Assembly (NCBI RefSeq): GCF_963678635.1 | Contig: NC_087062.1 | Coordinates: 66,573,415 to 66,637,414 of the forward strand | DNA: 64,000 bases | Direction of reading: 5' to 3' | Source: Symsagittifera roscoffensis | Lineage: Eukaryota > Xenacoelomorpha > Acoela > Convolutidae | Shown here: positions 32,762 through 44,019 of the stretch, piece by piece | How positions within the stretch are numbered: the stretch's first letter is position 1 | Layout: the number at the start of each line of letters is the position of its first letter | Made by a program: the position numbers and the translations under genes | The notes under the pieces: generated by a model | Seen by the model: only the letters and a program-made list of their open reading frames with translations | The model's database searches: none | What the model was told of the DNA's origin: nothing

Positions 32762-33273
32762 AAGCGCTATCTATACCAAAGCTAGAGCTTCAAGCTGCTC
32801 TGCTCGCCACAAGACTAAAAGATGATATACTGACCGCCCTTACTGTCTGCATTAATCATGTCTACATGTGGACAGATAGTACAACAGTTTTGCAGTGGCT
32901 AAACTACACTGAAAAATTACCTGTATTCGTCGCTAATCGTGTCGGCGAAATCCTCGAATCGACCACTATTAATGAGTGGCACCATGTTCTGAGCGGCGAT
33001 AATCCAGCTGATACCGGTACGCGGGGGATTTCTTCGGAAGCCCTCAAGGATAGCAGCTGGGTTATTGGTCCGAGCATTCTCAGGACTACTGATTGGCCGT
33101 TTGTACCCGACGAACATGTAATCAATAAATTTTGTTTGAAGGTCCTTCTTGTGATGTTGATAATTGCTTGGAGACATCAACTTCCTTCGTCACCGATGTC
33201 ACATCCATCAAACATCCCGAACACGGGTTCAATTGGGAAAGGTTCAGTTCCTTTACGAGATATAAACGAGTAG
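32640..33273 (+). pseudogene. RNase H of the BEL/Pao element
   Basis: The first block LHMFGDS is followed by an in-frame TAG; the frame from 32686 continues with ARVAPMKALSIPKLELQAALLATRL, VYMWTDSTTVLQWL (catalytic Asp) and EWHHVLSGDNPADTGTRG, the BEL/Pao hallmark. After about 33128 the frame is lost and the protein continues in the frame of 33132-33710. Confidence 0.9.
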
Positions 33274-34717
33274 TCGCTTTTATGTTGAGGATGCTGCCTT
33301 CACATAAGCATTTTCGTGGCAAGGACTTACGAATCACCGACCCCATTGAACTTGATATTGCAGAAAACAAACTGATTCTTCTTGTTCAGATGGAATCCTT
33401 CCCCGTTGAGTTGAAAACACTCACCGCTGGCAAACCTATTAAGAATAGTGGTAAAATTGCCACATACTCGCCATTTATCGGTCCCGCTGGTATCATTCGT
33501 CCCACCGGACGGATTGTGCGCTTAGTGAATACCGACTTTGATACTAAACACCCAATCTTACTCGACGCCCGACATATCCTAGTTCGTTTGTTGGCCCGCA
33601 GCCTCCACCATAAGCATTTTCTTCAAGGATTAGGTTACATGCGCTCCGTTTTAAATATGAAATACTTGGGTTGCGTCGACTACTTCGGTCTATCGAAAAT
33701 CAATGTGTAACATGCCATAAACGCAAAGCAAGCACCATCCAGCCAATTATGTCCAATTTACCTGTCGAACGTCTCGGATACAAGCAACCACCCTTCAATC
33801 ATACGGGTGTGGATTACTTTGGACCGCTTTACGTTCCGGTTCGCAGAAGCACTGAAAAAAGATGGGGATTTCTTTTTACTTGCCTCAACACCAGGGCTGT
33901 ACACCTTGAGATTGTACCATCTCTGGACACCAGTTCTTGTGTCATGGGCATTGAACGGTTCATTGCGCGTCGTGGTAGGCCAAGTACAATCTGGTCGGAT
34001 AACGCCACGACCTTCGTTGGTGCGGAAAAGGAATTACTTGCCTGCATCAAGAGCTGGAATGGCATGGCTCCGACCATTTTTGCACACAAAGGTGTTACTT
34101 GGAAATTTAACCCGCCAGGCGCACCCCATCATGGCGGCTCCTGCGAACGCCTCTTCCGAAGCGTGAAGCGCGTGCTGTACGATATCCTAGGCAGTAGGCG
34201 AGTCACCGAAGAGGTGTTAGGAACAACAATTTGCTTAGTTGAGCAGGCTTTGAATTCGAGGCCAATTACTCCCGTTAGTACTGATTCACGTGAGTTAGAA
34301 GCGTTAACCCCAAACCACTTTGTGCTTGGACAACATGCCACAAGCTTTCCTTCGCTTTTACCCGGGGAGCACTTCAATTACAAGAAAAGGTACGTGCGAG
34401 CGCAGTCATATGCTAACGCGATTTGGTCTCGTTGGCTTCGGGAATATGTTCCCTCGTTGAATAAACGCGTCAAGTGGCACACTCATTCTGACTTCACTCT
34501 TAAAACAGGCGATCTCGTGTGGGTGATTGAGCCAGACAGTCCGCGTGGGTACTACCCTCTCGCCCGAATCGTCAAGCTAAACTACGGACAGGACAGTTGC
34601 ACTCGATCCGCCCTTGCTAAGACCGCAACCCGTGAAGTCACTCGGCCGACCGCTAATCTCGCTCCGGTTCTTCCTTCTTCAGGGGGGAGGATGTTGCAAC
34701 GTAAATGTAGAGTATAG
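33132..34717 (+). pseudogene. Pre-integrase region and integrase of the BEL/Pao element
   Basis: 33132-33710 carries FNWERFSSFTRYKRVVAF (the BEL/Pao pre-integrase motif) and ILLDARHILVRLLARSLHHKHF, the His pair. A shift between 33671 and 33710 leads to CVTCHKRKA, VDYFGPLYV (first D), IWSDNATTFVGAEKEL (second D) and HHGGSCERLFRSVKR (E). The family spacing between the last two is longer than 35. GDLVWVIEPDSPRGYYPLARI is the C-terminal SH3-like part. The stop at 34715-34717 lies in the 3' LTR. The integrase frame itself, 33671-34717, is uninterrupted. Confidence 0.9.
34680..34691 (+). promoter_or_regulatory. Polypurine tract of the BEL/Pao element
   Basis: CAGGGGGGAGGA directly before the LTR start TGTTGC. 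It lies inside the last codons of pol. Confidence 0.85.
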
Positions 34718-35131
34718 ATGCATATAAAACAAGAGTATAAATGCATATAAAACAAGCATAGTTGGCCGAGCGGCCTAGAGACAAGTCTCTCACGCCGGTC
34801 AACCGGGTTCGAGTCCCCCCATATGCAGAGCTTAAAACATGTAGACCCGAGGGTTTTACTGTTTTTTGGTTCTAATTCGGTTCAGCCTTGATTAGGGCTG
34901 ACCGCCAAAAAGAGCAATTTGTCTCAAGGGCATTACCGACCGGTTCTTGTGGCTAGCTTGCGCCAATTTGTACCGAAACAAGTTGAGAATTGAAGTTATA
35001 TGATGTTATGCTTGACCAAAAATATGAAAAATTGTTGAGTTTCCGAGAGTTTTTGCCGATAAATACTCTTTATAATTCTCAGCATTCGACTTCATAGTTT
35101 TTTACCAACTTACGGAGATTGAGCGAGCATA
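34692..35131 (+). repeat. 3' LTR of the BEL/Pao element
   Basis: 440 bp. It matches 22952-23413 apart from a roughly 22-bp deletion and a dozen or so substitutions. The first 26 bp are also coding (end of pol). Confidence 0.9.
34756..34826 (+). other. tRNA-like sequence inside the 3' LTR
   Basis: Same block as at 23016-23086, with the better B-box GGGTTCGAGTCC (34805-34816), so GGG and CCC close the T-arm here. Confidence 0.7.
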
Positions 35132-35136
35132 CCCCT
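35132..35136. repeat. Target site duplication (right) of the BEL/Pao element
   Basis: CCCCT, matching 22947-22951. Confidence 0.75.
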
Positions 35137-35655
35137 AGCCTGAAACAGATACTTTTCTTTGTTTTTTGGACGTTTTCTCCATATAAATTTGGCAAATATG
35201 AGTCCAAATGCGTTCTGAATTGCCGTTCAATTCCCATTTTTGCAGTTTTCTAAGTTGATGCAAGGCTCCAGGTATCAGCCTTGTATTTCGTAGTAATGTC
35301 GACCCAATTTAGTAGTAACATTTTAAAACATTTATGCTCCATCAATACTCCATTTTATTTATAGAAAGCCTAAGTTATATCGTCAAGGCAGCATACGAAC
35401 TGTTCAGCTCTGGTCGACATTGACCGCTGTTGAAAGAGATAGAAATAGATTTAATTGAAGATGATCAACACAAAACAATCAGCCGCACACATCGCAATCA
35501 CTATTTTGTACCCTAATACAATGAACAAAAAAAATTAGCAGTGATTTGAATGATAAAGTCAGTTTAGGCAGATAGGCTTAGATTTAGAAAGTCGCCCAAT
35601 TAAGCAATTCTTCTGTAGCAATAGCAATTCGACTCATTGGATGCATGTGACATGG
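35137..35655. other. 3' flank of the CFAP77-like gene
   Basis: No repeat or frame is recognisable. It probably includes the 3' UTR of the minus-strand gene, whose stop codon is at 35656-35658; no poly(A) signal was assigned. Confidence 0.4.
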
Positions 35656-35784
35656 TCAGTAGGGAGGTGTTGCATGTGCACCCTGTCCCAGGTAGCCGAA
35701 ACGGGACGCTGATTCGTATTCGTGGTTCTCTAGAGCACTCATCCTAGCTTTCGCACTTCGGAAGGTGCTGACGTGGGGGCCAAC
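35656..35784 (-). CDS. CFAP77: CFAP77 homologue, last coding exon
   Basis: On the minus strand a pyrimidine-rich CTTCTTCTAG acceptor precedes an exon of 42 codons plus TGA: VGPHVSTFRSAKAR ... ESASRFGYLGQGAHATPPY. This aligns with the C terminus of the ciliary protein CFAP77, which has VG-H--TF near its start, a central charged helix and ends about 41 residues later. CFAP77 is a microtubule inner protein of axonemal doublets. The exon begins in phase 0, matching the phase in which the exon at 43859-44019 ends. The exon between them in vertebrate CFAP77 (about 30-35 residues, with a proline-proline-valine motif and a tryptophan) was not found. Confidence 0.8.
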   Translation of the reverse strand, partial: VGPHVSTFRSAKARMSALENHEYESASRFGYLGQGAHATPPY

Positions 35785-36291
35785 CTAGAAGAAGAAATGA
35801 ACAATCAAAAGGCATCGAAATGAAAAGAAACATTTTTTAAGGTTGTTTGAATTGTTTGTCCGATTTCTGCTACATCGCCTAAAAGACCCTGTTGCCATCA
35901 CAAGGAAGTTGTGAAGTAGTTCTCTGAAGTTTTCGATCCAAAATAGATCTACTCTTTCAAACCGGAACAGATCCAGAGTTTTATCGAGATAAATTTGGAG
36001 TGGTTTTACAAAGAAAACCAACAATTTTAATTCTTTTTTATGCGAAACAAATACATTGTCTGATCTCTCCTGAATTGCCACCGTGTTGCGAAAATAGGCT
36101 CAAAACAGCCGTTTTTTGGGCACTCTGTAGGCAATTTTGGCTAAAAATTCACGGTTTTTGGCGAGCGCTGCTTTTTCAAAATTTGTACATATTGGCGCCA
36201 AATGAACATTTAGTTTTCAAATTATAAGTTAAGACTTCAATTTAATCGGAAGTCAAATTTTTGTAGCGTTAGAATGAACAAATAATTACTT

Positions 36292-36840
36292 TTTGTTCCG
36301 ACTTTCGATACGAAAGTAACGGAATATTTGTGCTCGGGGTGGGTTTTTTTTTCTTCAGACAAATTTCGACTTTTTAACTAGCCATTTTTGACAGAATTTT
36401 TAAATATCATTCAAAAGGTATTGTTGTCCTGAGCTAAAACTTGAGAAAATATTACACCTGTGATCATTTTTCGTAAAGTTATGAGGGTTTAAAGATTGCC
36501 ATTTCGGCCATTTTGACCAATTTGGGACAATTAACGCGATATAATTCGCGCTATTAACGCGTAAGCGGAGGTTTAATCCGTCTTAGAAATCGTTCCAAAT
36601 TGGTTGAACGAAGCTTATTTTTCATAATTGATTTGTTACAAGGAGCAGAATCTATCCTTTTATACTTTATATGGCGTTTGGGGGGATGATTTTCATTAAA
36701 AAAAATTCAAATTTTAGAAAAAAAAATTTTTGCTTTTTTTTTATTTCATTTAATTTTTTAAATGTTATTACTGCTGCTCCATAAACCTTAAAAGGTAGTC
36801 GGAACATTCAGGGCTTCGCCCTGATACGAGCAGTCTTGTT
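36292..36840 (+). repeat. Short interspersed repeat family R1, copy a
   Basis: Starts GTTCCGACTTTCGATACGAAAG, an imperfect hairpin, and ends with the hairpin CAGGGC-TTC-GCCCTG followed by ATACGAGCAGTCTTGTT. Short inverted ends GTTCCGAC / GTCGGAAC lie near both termini. Non-coding, about 540 bp, at least seven copies in the window. Confidence 0.85.
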
Positions 36841-37244
36841 ATTTTTATGAAATCGATCTCAGCCTGGGTCAATTCTGGTGTTGAAAATTTATAGAAAATA
36901 AGCAGTTCAATTTTGAAGTCGTAATAATTTTGTTCTTTTCTTAAGTTCAGTTTTTCTTCAAGGTTTCTAAAAAACAATGACATCAACACTTTTTGAATAA
37001 ATTTTAATATTTGAAAAAATCCTGGGTTCTATTTGATGAAATGTTCGCGTGAAGAAATTTTCCTCATATCCTTTTTTATTGGATTTTTTATAAACTGTAA
37101 TTTTTAAACTGATTGCTATCAAACAATTCATAATGGTAATTGAAACCTGCTAGAAATATCAGTGGCACAAAAAAAAAACAGGTTAATAATAATTTTCGTA
37201 GCATTTTTTGATATGCCTCTCAAAATCAATCATTCAAATAGAGG

Positions 37245-37444
37245 NNNNNNNNNNNNNNNNNNNNNNNNNNNNNNNNNNNNNNNNNNNNNNNNNNNNNNNN
37301 NNNNNNNNNNNNNNNNNNNNNNNNNNNNNNNNNNNNNNNNNNNNNNNNNNNNNNNNNNNNNNNNNNNNNNNNNNNNNNNNNNNNNNNNNNNNNNNNNNNN
37401 NNNNNNNNNNNNNNNNNNNNNNNNNNNNNNNNNNNNNNNNNNNN
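37245..37444. other. Assembly gap (200 N)
   Basis: Exactly 200 undetermined bases, a common placeholder length. It lies between R1 copies a and b, in the long CFAP77 intron, and may hide the missing exon. Confidence 1.
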
Positions 37445-37601
37445 ATATCAAAAATTTGAAAAATTCCGTTTTTGAAAATTAACCGTTTACAAAAGTTTAA
37501 CAAATTACCCGTTTACAAGAAGTTTAACAGTTTAACAATTTCATATATGGAAAAGAGTGTTGCACTAGATATTCAATATGCTTCGAATAGCACGGATTAT
37601 T

Positions 37602-38155
37602 GTTCCGACTTTCGTAACGAAAGTTTTGTTCCGACTTTCGTAACGAAAGGTACGGAATATTTGTGCTCGGGTGGGTTTTTTTTCTTCAGACAAATTTCGA
37701 CTTTTAATCTAGCCATTTTGGACGGAATTTTTTTTTACATCATTCGAAAGCTTTTGATGTCCTAAGCTCAAATTTGAAAAGATGTTTTATCTGTGATCAT
37801 TTTTCATAAAGTCATGGGGGTTTAAAGATTGCCAATTTGTTCAATTTGGCACAATTATCCCGCGATGTATTTCGCGCTATTAACGCGTAAGCGGAGGTTT
37901 AATCCCTCTTAGAAATTGTTCCAAATTGGTTGATGGAAGCATATTTGCCATAATTGATTTGTTAATAGGAGCAAAATCTACCATTTTTTTCTTAATATGG
38001 CGAGTGGCGGGATGTTATCACAAAAAACTCAAATTTTTTAGAAAAAAAATTAATTTTAATTTATTTTATTTAAATTTTCCATGTTATTACTGCTCCATAG
38101 ACTTTAAAAGGCAGTCAGAACATTCAGCACTTCGCCCTGATACGAGCAGTTTTGT
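37602..38155 (+). repeat. R1 repeat, copy b
   Basis: Same family as 36292-36840. The first 26 bp (GTTCCGACTTTCGTAACGAAAG...) are duplicated in tandem. The end hairpin has decayed (CAGCAC-TTC-GCCCTG). Confidence 0.85.
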
Positions 38156-38213
38156 TGTTGATTCTGATGAAAGCAACATTAATCAGTGTAGGATAATGTT
38201 TCGGTGTATTGTT

Positions 38214-38707
38214 GTTCCGACTTTCGAAACGAAAGTAACGGAATATTTGTGCTCGGGGTGGGTTTTTTTCTTCAGACAAATTTCAACTTTTTAACTAATT
38301 ATTTAAAAGGTTTTGTTGTCCTGAGCTCAAGTTTGAAAAGATATTTTACTTGTGATTACTTTTCGTAAAGTTATGGGGGTTTAAAGATTGCCATTTTGGA
38401 GAATTTGGGACAATTAACGCGCGATATATAACGCGTAAGCGAGATTTAATCCGTTTTGAAAATTGTTCCAAAATGGTTGAAAGAAGCTTATTTGTCATAA
38501 TTAATTTGTTAAAAGGAGCAAAATCTATCCTTTTATACTTTATATGGCGTGTGGGGCGATGATTTTCATAAAAAATTTCAAACTTTAGAAAAAAAATTTT
38601 GATTTTATTTTATTACATTTAGTTTTGTTATAGGTCATTACTGCTCCATAAACATCAAAAGGCAGTCGGAACATTTAGTGCATCGCCCTGATACGAGCAA
38701 TCTTGTT
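38214..38707 (+). repeat. R1 repeat, copy c
   Basis: Follows copy b by about 60 bp in the same orientation. It is somewhat shorter because of internal deletions. Confidence 0.85.
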
Positions 38708-38983
38708 TGGTTTAAAACTCAATTAAAAATTTGTTCGCCTCTAGGTTGGTTTTTTATCGACAAAAATCCAAGCGCTACTTGAGCCTACAAGATTGATCAG
38801 AAAAATCACTGTTTTTTTGATGAATAAGCAAAACAACTGACTCTAAGCAAAATTAGACTACTCGTTTATCAGGCCATATCCCTGAAGATTCCGATTTTCA
38901 AGATTCCGTTTTTCAATATTTTCAATGAGATATTAAAAATTTTTGTCAAAATTTATTATTTCGATCGGTGAAAATTGACTGAA

Positions 38984-39040
38984 CAAAAAAAACACTACCG
39001 AGCATAAATATTCCGTTTTCTTTGAAAGTTGGAACAACAA
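38984..39040 (-). repeat. R1 repeat, fragment
   Basis: Only the start of the family is present (CCGAGCATAAATATTCCG...GTTGGAACAACAA), in inverse orientation and diverged. Confidence 0.6.
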
Positions 39041-40121
39041 TTGACAATTTACAGATAAAAAATTTTCTTGAAGAGAACTAGCTACACTATTTTTAAATGG
39101 AGCAGTAATATATAAATAAACAACACTAACTGTACAATAAATGAAAACCCGAGTTGAAGTTCCGCGGTAAAAAAAAACTTCAGTCACTATTTGTCTCTGC
39201 AAAAACTTCGCAAAGCTCAAATTTAGGACAAATCGTAAATTGTATGTCTCTGGAATTCACAGAAAGATCTTAAAACATGTTAAATTTTTGTCGGATCAAA
39301 AACCGAGTGGACCTATCTACTCACAGATTTTGTTTGTATAAGCCAAATCGCAGTGCGATGAATGGTTATTGGAATGAGGTTATGCTTTAATCTTAGCTTG
39401 GGCAACTGGATCATATTGCAATTGTTTTGCTTCATCTCAAGCTTCGTCACTTTTTAAAACGGAGCAGACCAAATCGTCTCTTCATCTGCAAGAAGTTCGT
39501 CCAAAAACGCCACAAAAGTTGAATGTTGGCGATAACTTTTGTGCCATTACACTGATAAAACTGTTTTTTTTTTAGTATTCTAGCACCATAAAAAAATGAA
39601 AGGCATCCGTTTTCGAAAATAACCTGTTTATAAGAAATTTAAAAAATATATCGGCCAAGCCTTCAACAGTGCAGTTTTAGATCTGCGATATATTTCAAAA
39701 AGAACTTTATTTGCTAATTTTCCACCTTTATGTTAACATTGTTAGTTCAGAAACCCATTTTTACTTATTTTACATGTCTGCAAAAGCTACCACTAATTTT
39801 TATTATTATCATTAATATCAATAAAGCCACTCATCACTTGCCCAATGCTTCCAAAAACAAAAACGTTACTTTTTTTGACTGTTCTTAGATCAATTTTTTT
39901 TGAAAAGTAGGTAGAATATATTTGCATGAAGCTGTAGAATATATAAAAAGGACACTGCCTGTACATTTTATGGATTCTGAGTTATAGCTTAGATGTAGTT
40001 TCTTAGCCTTATTTATTTTTGCGTGTGCTCAAATATTCTGTGTGTCCAAAAATTAAGTTTAGTTGTTGGAGGTTAATGGGTTGCTATACATAGATTAAAT
40101 ACACAATTATGAACAAAAAAA
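39041..40121. other. Intronic AT-rich sequence without recognised features
   Basis: Part of the long CFAP77 intron. No exon, RNA or repeat could be supported here. Confidence 0.5.
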
Positions 40122-40650
40122 AACAAGACTGCTCGTATCAGGGCGAAGCCCTGAATGTTCCGAATACCTTTTAAGTTTTATGGAGCAGCAGTAATAACTT
40201 TAAGAAAATTAAATGAAATAAAATAAAATGAAATTTTTTTTTTAATTTGAAAATTTTTATGAAAATCATCCCCCCACACGCCATATAAAGTACAAAAAGA
40301 GAGTTTTCGTTCCTTGCAACATATCAATTATGGCAAATAAGCTTGGAACGATTTATAAGACGGATTAAATCTCCGCTTACGCGTTAATAGCGCGAATTAT
40401 ATCGCGCGTTAATTGTCCCAAATTGGTCAAAATGGCCAAAATGGCAATCTTTAAACCCTCATAACTTTACGAAAAATAATCACAGGTAAAATATCTTTTC
40501 AAATTTGAGCTCAGGACAACAATACCTTTTGAATGATATAAAAAAATTCCGTCAAAAATGGCTAGTTAAAAAGTCGAAATTTGTCTGAAGAAAAAAAAAA
40601 CCCACCCCGAGCACAAATATTCCGTCACTTTCGTATCGAAAGTCGGAACA
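40122..40650 (-). repeat. R1 repeat, copy d
   Basis: Inverse orientation: begins AACAAGACTGCTCG with the CAGGGC-GAA-GCCCTG hairpin and ends AAAGTCGGAACAAC. It joins copy e head to tail with no spacer. Confidence 0.9.
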
Positions 40651-41186
40651 ACAAAACTGCTCGTATCAGGGCGAAGCCCTGAATGTTCCGACTGCCTTTT
40701 AAGGTCTATGGAGCAGTAATAACATGGAAAATTTTAAATGTAACGAGGTAAAATTAAAAAAAAAATTCTAAAAATTTTAAGATTTTTTGCGAAAACTCCC
40801 CCCACACGCCATATTAAGTACAAAGTGATAGATTTTGCTCCTATTAACAAATCAATTATGGCATATAATATTCCTTGAACCAATTTGGAACAATTTTTAA
40901 GACGGATTAAATCTCGCTTACGCGTTAATAGCGCGAAATATATCGCGCGTTAATTGTCGCAAATTGGCCGAAATGGCAATCTTTAAACCCTCATAACTTT
41001 ACGAAAAATGATCACAGGTGGAATATCTTTTCAAATTTAAGCTCACGACAACAATAACTTTCGAATGATGTAAAATATTCCGTCAAAACTGGCTAGTTAA
41101 AAAGTCGAAATTTGTCTGAAGAAAAAAAAAAACCCACCCCGAGCACAAATATTCCGTTACTTTCGTATCGAAAGTCGGAACAACAA
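40651..41186 (-). repeat. R1 repeat, copy e
   Basis: Directly adjacent to copy d and in the same orientation, with a complete end hairpin and GAAAGTCGGAACAAC terminus. Confidence 0.9.
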
Positions 41187-41638
41187 CCGACTACACAAAT
41201 CGACACACAAGTCGAAGGTTAATTTTAATCTGTTTCAATTTTCTATCACCAAAACGAAAGACAATGAAGGTTATTGGGTTGAGGTTTGGCTTCAATCTTA
41301 TATCGAGCGGCTGTGTTGTCACTTTGCATGTTGCATGTTTTGACCGAAAATTAGTCGATGTCGAAGTTGAGTACAAAGATAAGACCGCGCATTTGTCTTA
41401 GAGACATAGAGACACGAAAAGAAGTTTTAGAAATTTTTCGAAATAGATGCAAAAATCTAAAAATAGCTTAATTGTCTGACTCGGTAAAAAATGCGGAAAA
41501 AGTGCATAAAAAGCTCCATCCAAAATACAAAAAAAATGATCCCATTTGCATCTGAAGCAAACCCCAAAAAACGGGGTTGATAAAACTTTTTCAATACTCC
41601 GTTGGATTTTTGAAGGCCTTTAAATTTGAACGAAGGTA

Positions 41639-42371
41639 CAGTGCTGATTTAAATTAACCGGACAAAACGTGGTAAACTTGAAATTTAAAACGCGTTTTTC
41701 TCAAATTGGGTTGAGTTTAGGAGAAAAATTATGAAGACAGAACTTGCTTAAAATTTTAGCAGAATTAATATGAAGTAATTTGTTTTGCAAAATTCGGGCC
41801 CAAAATTTTACCCCAAAAATGTGTCATTTTGGCTTTTCTTAGTTAATTAAAAATTACGCAAAAAATACTCATTCGATCACAGCCATAACTATATTAAAGT
41901 GAGCCCCTTACGTAGCCCAACAAACTTTGACAAGGGTATATTCTTCAAAAAAAAATTGCAAACCGTCTAAAAATTGTTTTTAAATAAAAAATTGGTATTT
42001 TATATAGTAAAAACGACCTTTTTTGTCTATCAAGCAAAAATAAATTAATTTATACAATGTTTTGGAGAATATACCCTTCTTAAAGTTTATTGGGCTACGT
42101 AAGGGGCTCACTTTAATATAGTTATGGCTGTGATCGAATGAGTACTTTTGGCGTAATTTTTAATTAACTAAGAAAAGCCAAAATGACACATTTTTGGGGT
42201 AAAATTTTGGGCCCGAATTTTGCAAAACAAATTACACCATATTAATTCTGCTAAAATTTTAAGCAAGTTTTGTCTTCATAATTTTTCTCCTAAACTCAAC
42301 CCAATTTGAGAAAAACGCGTTTTAAATTTCAAGTTTAACACGTTTTGTCCGGTTAATTTAAATCAGCACTG
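41639..42371. mobile_element. MITE with long terminal inverted repeats (Tc1/mariner type)
   Basis: 733 bp flanked by TA on both sides (41637-41638 and 42372-42373). It starts CAGTGCTGATTTAAATTAAC and ends with the reverse complement. The two arms, about 41639-41955 and 42057-42371, are nearly perfect inverted copies over roughly 315 bp, leaving a central loop of about 100 bp. TA duplication and CAGTG termini point to mobilisation by a Tc1/mariner transposase. There is no coding capacity. Confidence 0.9.
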
Positions 42372-43136
42372 TAGTTTGCTACGTTTTGTTGGTTTTTAAG
42401 GCATGAAATTAGACTGTAAATAGCTAAATTCTGCAATTTGATAACGTCGAGGTAAAGTGCTTTAAATTTCGAATAGATACTAATACATTGAAACTAGCAG
42501 AAAATTAGCGTATTTTTAAACGATTTTAAAAACAGAGTGAAATATTTGTGCTCAGTGTGGTTTTTGTCTTCAATTGGGCTATGAAAAATTGGATTTATTT
42601 GGGTTATGAAAAAGGAATAATTAGACGATTTGCATGTATGTTGAACTGGTGATCAATTTTCTGGTGACCTACTAACCGAAATGGGTGGCCTGGCCTCATA
42701 AGAACTGCAAGGCCAATCCTGTTGAGCAGAAAATAGTTCACTTTAGTTTGAGGTTTATGATTTGAGGAATATGTTTGGACACCCTAACATCCCCTTAAAC
42801 AGTTAACGAAAACGATTTTAACTTATGTTTCTAAGTTGAAATATTCAGCCATGCCAGAATCATTTCGGATACAACGCTAAACTGTACTAATCCAAGTTGA
42901 ATAATGAGATGGAAGATCTTTATTTGGTCTATTTGGGGAAGAGGGATGTTAGCTTGGATAAAAAAATCTAATTGCAGCCCCATAGCAAATACAGCCCCTG
43001 TTAAACTACAAAAAAACAGGGGGAGGGCTGCAACTATTTGTGTTTCTGATCTGAAGGAAAATATGAGCTCGAAAAAATTATAATTATGATATTTATAATT
43101 ATTAGGATTGTTTTTAGTTATTTGTACATATCTATG

Positions 43137-43555
43137 AAGGGGCGGATCTAGGATTTTCTCGAGGGGGGGGGGGGGTATTTTCAAAAAAATTCGAAAATTT
43201 TGTCTACCTTTTTTTAGGTCGATCAAATTGTTTTTCCGAGATCTCTCAAAGCATTAAAAAGACCCTGCTTTGGTCAAATTTTCTGCGCCGCAGGCAGAAT
43301 TTTGAAAAAACAGACCAAAATTTTGACCAAAAAAATCGCGTTTTTTCGGCGCGCGCTCCCCACTCAAAAATTAGTATTTATTGGCGCCCAAGACGCCTTC
43401 AGAAAAATTTTAGGGTACCTCACCAAAAAAAGATATCTCAAAATAGTACAAAGGGGGTACCCTTTGGGTCGGCAGGGGGTCGAATCCCTGAGAGGGGGTG
43501 GGGAGGGTAGAGGGCGTCCAACTCCCCCCGCCCCCTCCCCCTAAATCTGCTACTG
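43137..43555 (+). mobile_element. hAT-like MITE, copy 1
   Basis: Starts AAGGGGCGGATCTAGGATTTTC and ends CCCTAAATCTGCTACTG. It is flanked by TATCTATG (43129-43136) and TATCTATA (43556-43563), a 7 of 8 match, and 8-bp duplications are typical of hAT. The ends are rich in G and C runs. Non-coding. Confidence 0.75.
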
Positions 43556-43858
43556 TATCTATACCAACTGTCCAGCTGTTAGCATAGAAGAAAAAGTTTT
43601 ATGCATGGATCTGATAGTACTTATTTGATCAACACTAATTAGATCAATATATCAGCATTATTTTATCAGTAATAATCAGTAGTTTTTCCAATATAGTACC
43701 CCCTCCCTTTTTCCCCATATAGTACTAGCAAAAAAAATTGCAGCCCAGCTTACTAGCAAAAGAATAGTGATTTTTGCTTTTGGGGTATATTATTCAGGTG
43801 AGGAGGGGGACATAACCAGATATAGCCACTGTAACTTGCAATGAGAGGCGGAACCGAC

Positions 43859-44019
43859 CTTGGATTGTCTGGACCTGGCGCGAGCGACGCTTTCGTTCTG
43901 GCGCTTCTCCTGCAGCCACTTCTGCTGGTAGCGGTTGCCCATCAACTCCATCACTGGAGTGCCCGCGCGGTTCGCCTGTCCAAAGACAGTCTCGGGAGGA
44001 ATTCGACCCACTTCTGCTT
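43859..44019 (-). CDS. CFAP77: CFAP77 homologue, internal exon (conserved core)
   Basis: Acceptor TTTCTTTCAG; the exon reads AEVGRIPPETVFGQANRAGTPVMELMGNRY then QQKWLQEKRQNESVARARSRQSK. CFAP77 has the same pattern: P-P-x-x-T/M-FG, R-x-x-TP-x-x-(L/M)L, RY-x-x-x-W-x-x-E followed by a charged helix. The donor would be AAG|GTCGGT, which is weak. Reading on into the intron gives a stop after 22 more codons, so an alternative end here is possible. Minus-strand order places it upstream of 35656-35784, over an 8-kb intron. Confidence 0.85.

Larger units (their letters stand above)
22952..35131 (+). mobile_element. BEL/Pao LTR retrotransposon with internal duplication (12.2 kb)
   Basis: LTRs at 22952-23413 and 34692-35131, 5-bp duplications CCCCT outside, primer site 23417, polypurine tract 34680-34691. 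The internal order is leader, an extra reading frame (24842-25471), gag with coiled-coil and DUF1759-like part and three zinc knuckles, protease, RT, RNase H, integrase. The gag domain type, the knuckle pattern and the integrase assign it to BEL/Pao. About 3.07 kb (26536-29608) is repeated at 29655-32088, with 650 bp missing from the second copy. Several stops (TAG 25818, TGA 26163, TGA near 28408, TAG 29457 and 31937) and YMDN at the RT site make it non-autonomous now. Confidence 0.95.

Noticed and set aside
36292-41186. R1 repeats as Helitrons
   Set aside because: A subterminal hairpin is present but the end is CTTG, not CTRR, no 5' TC-type start is clear, and no Rep/helicase sequence is seen.
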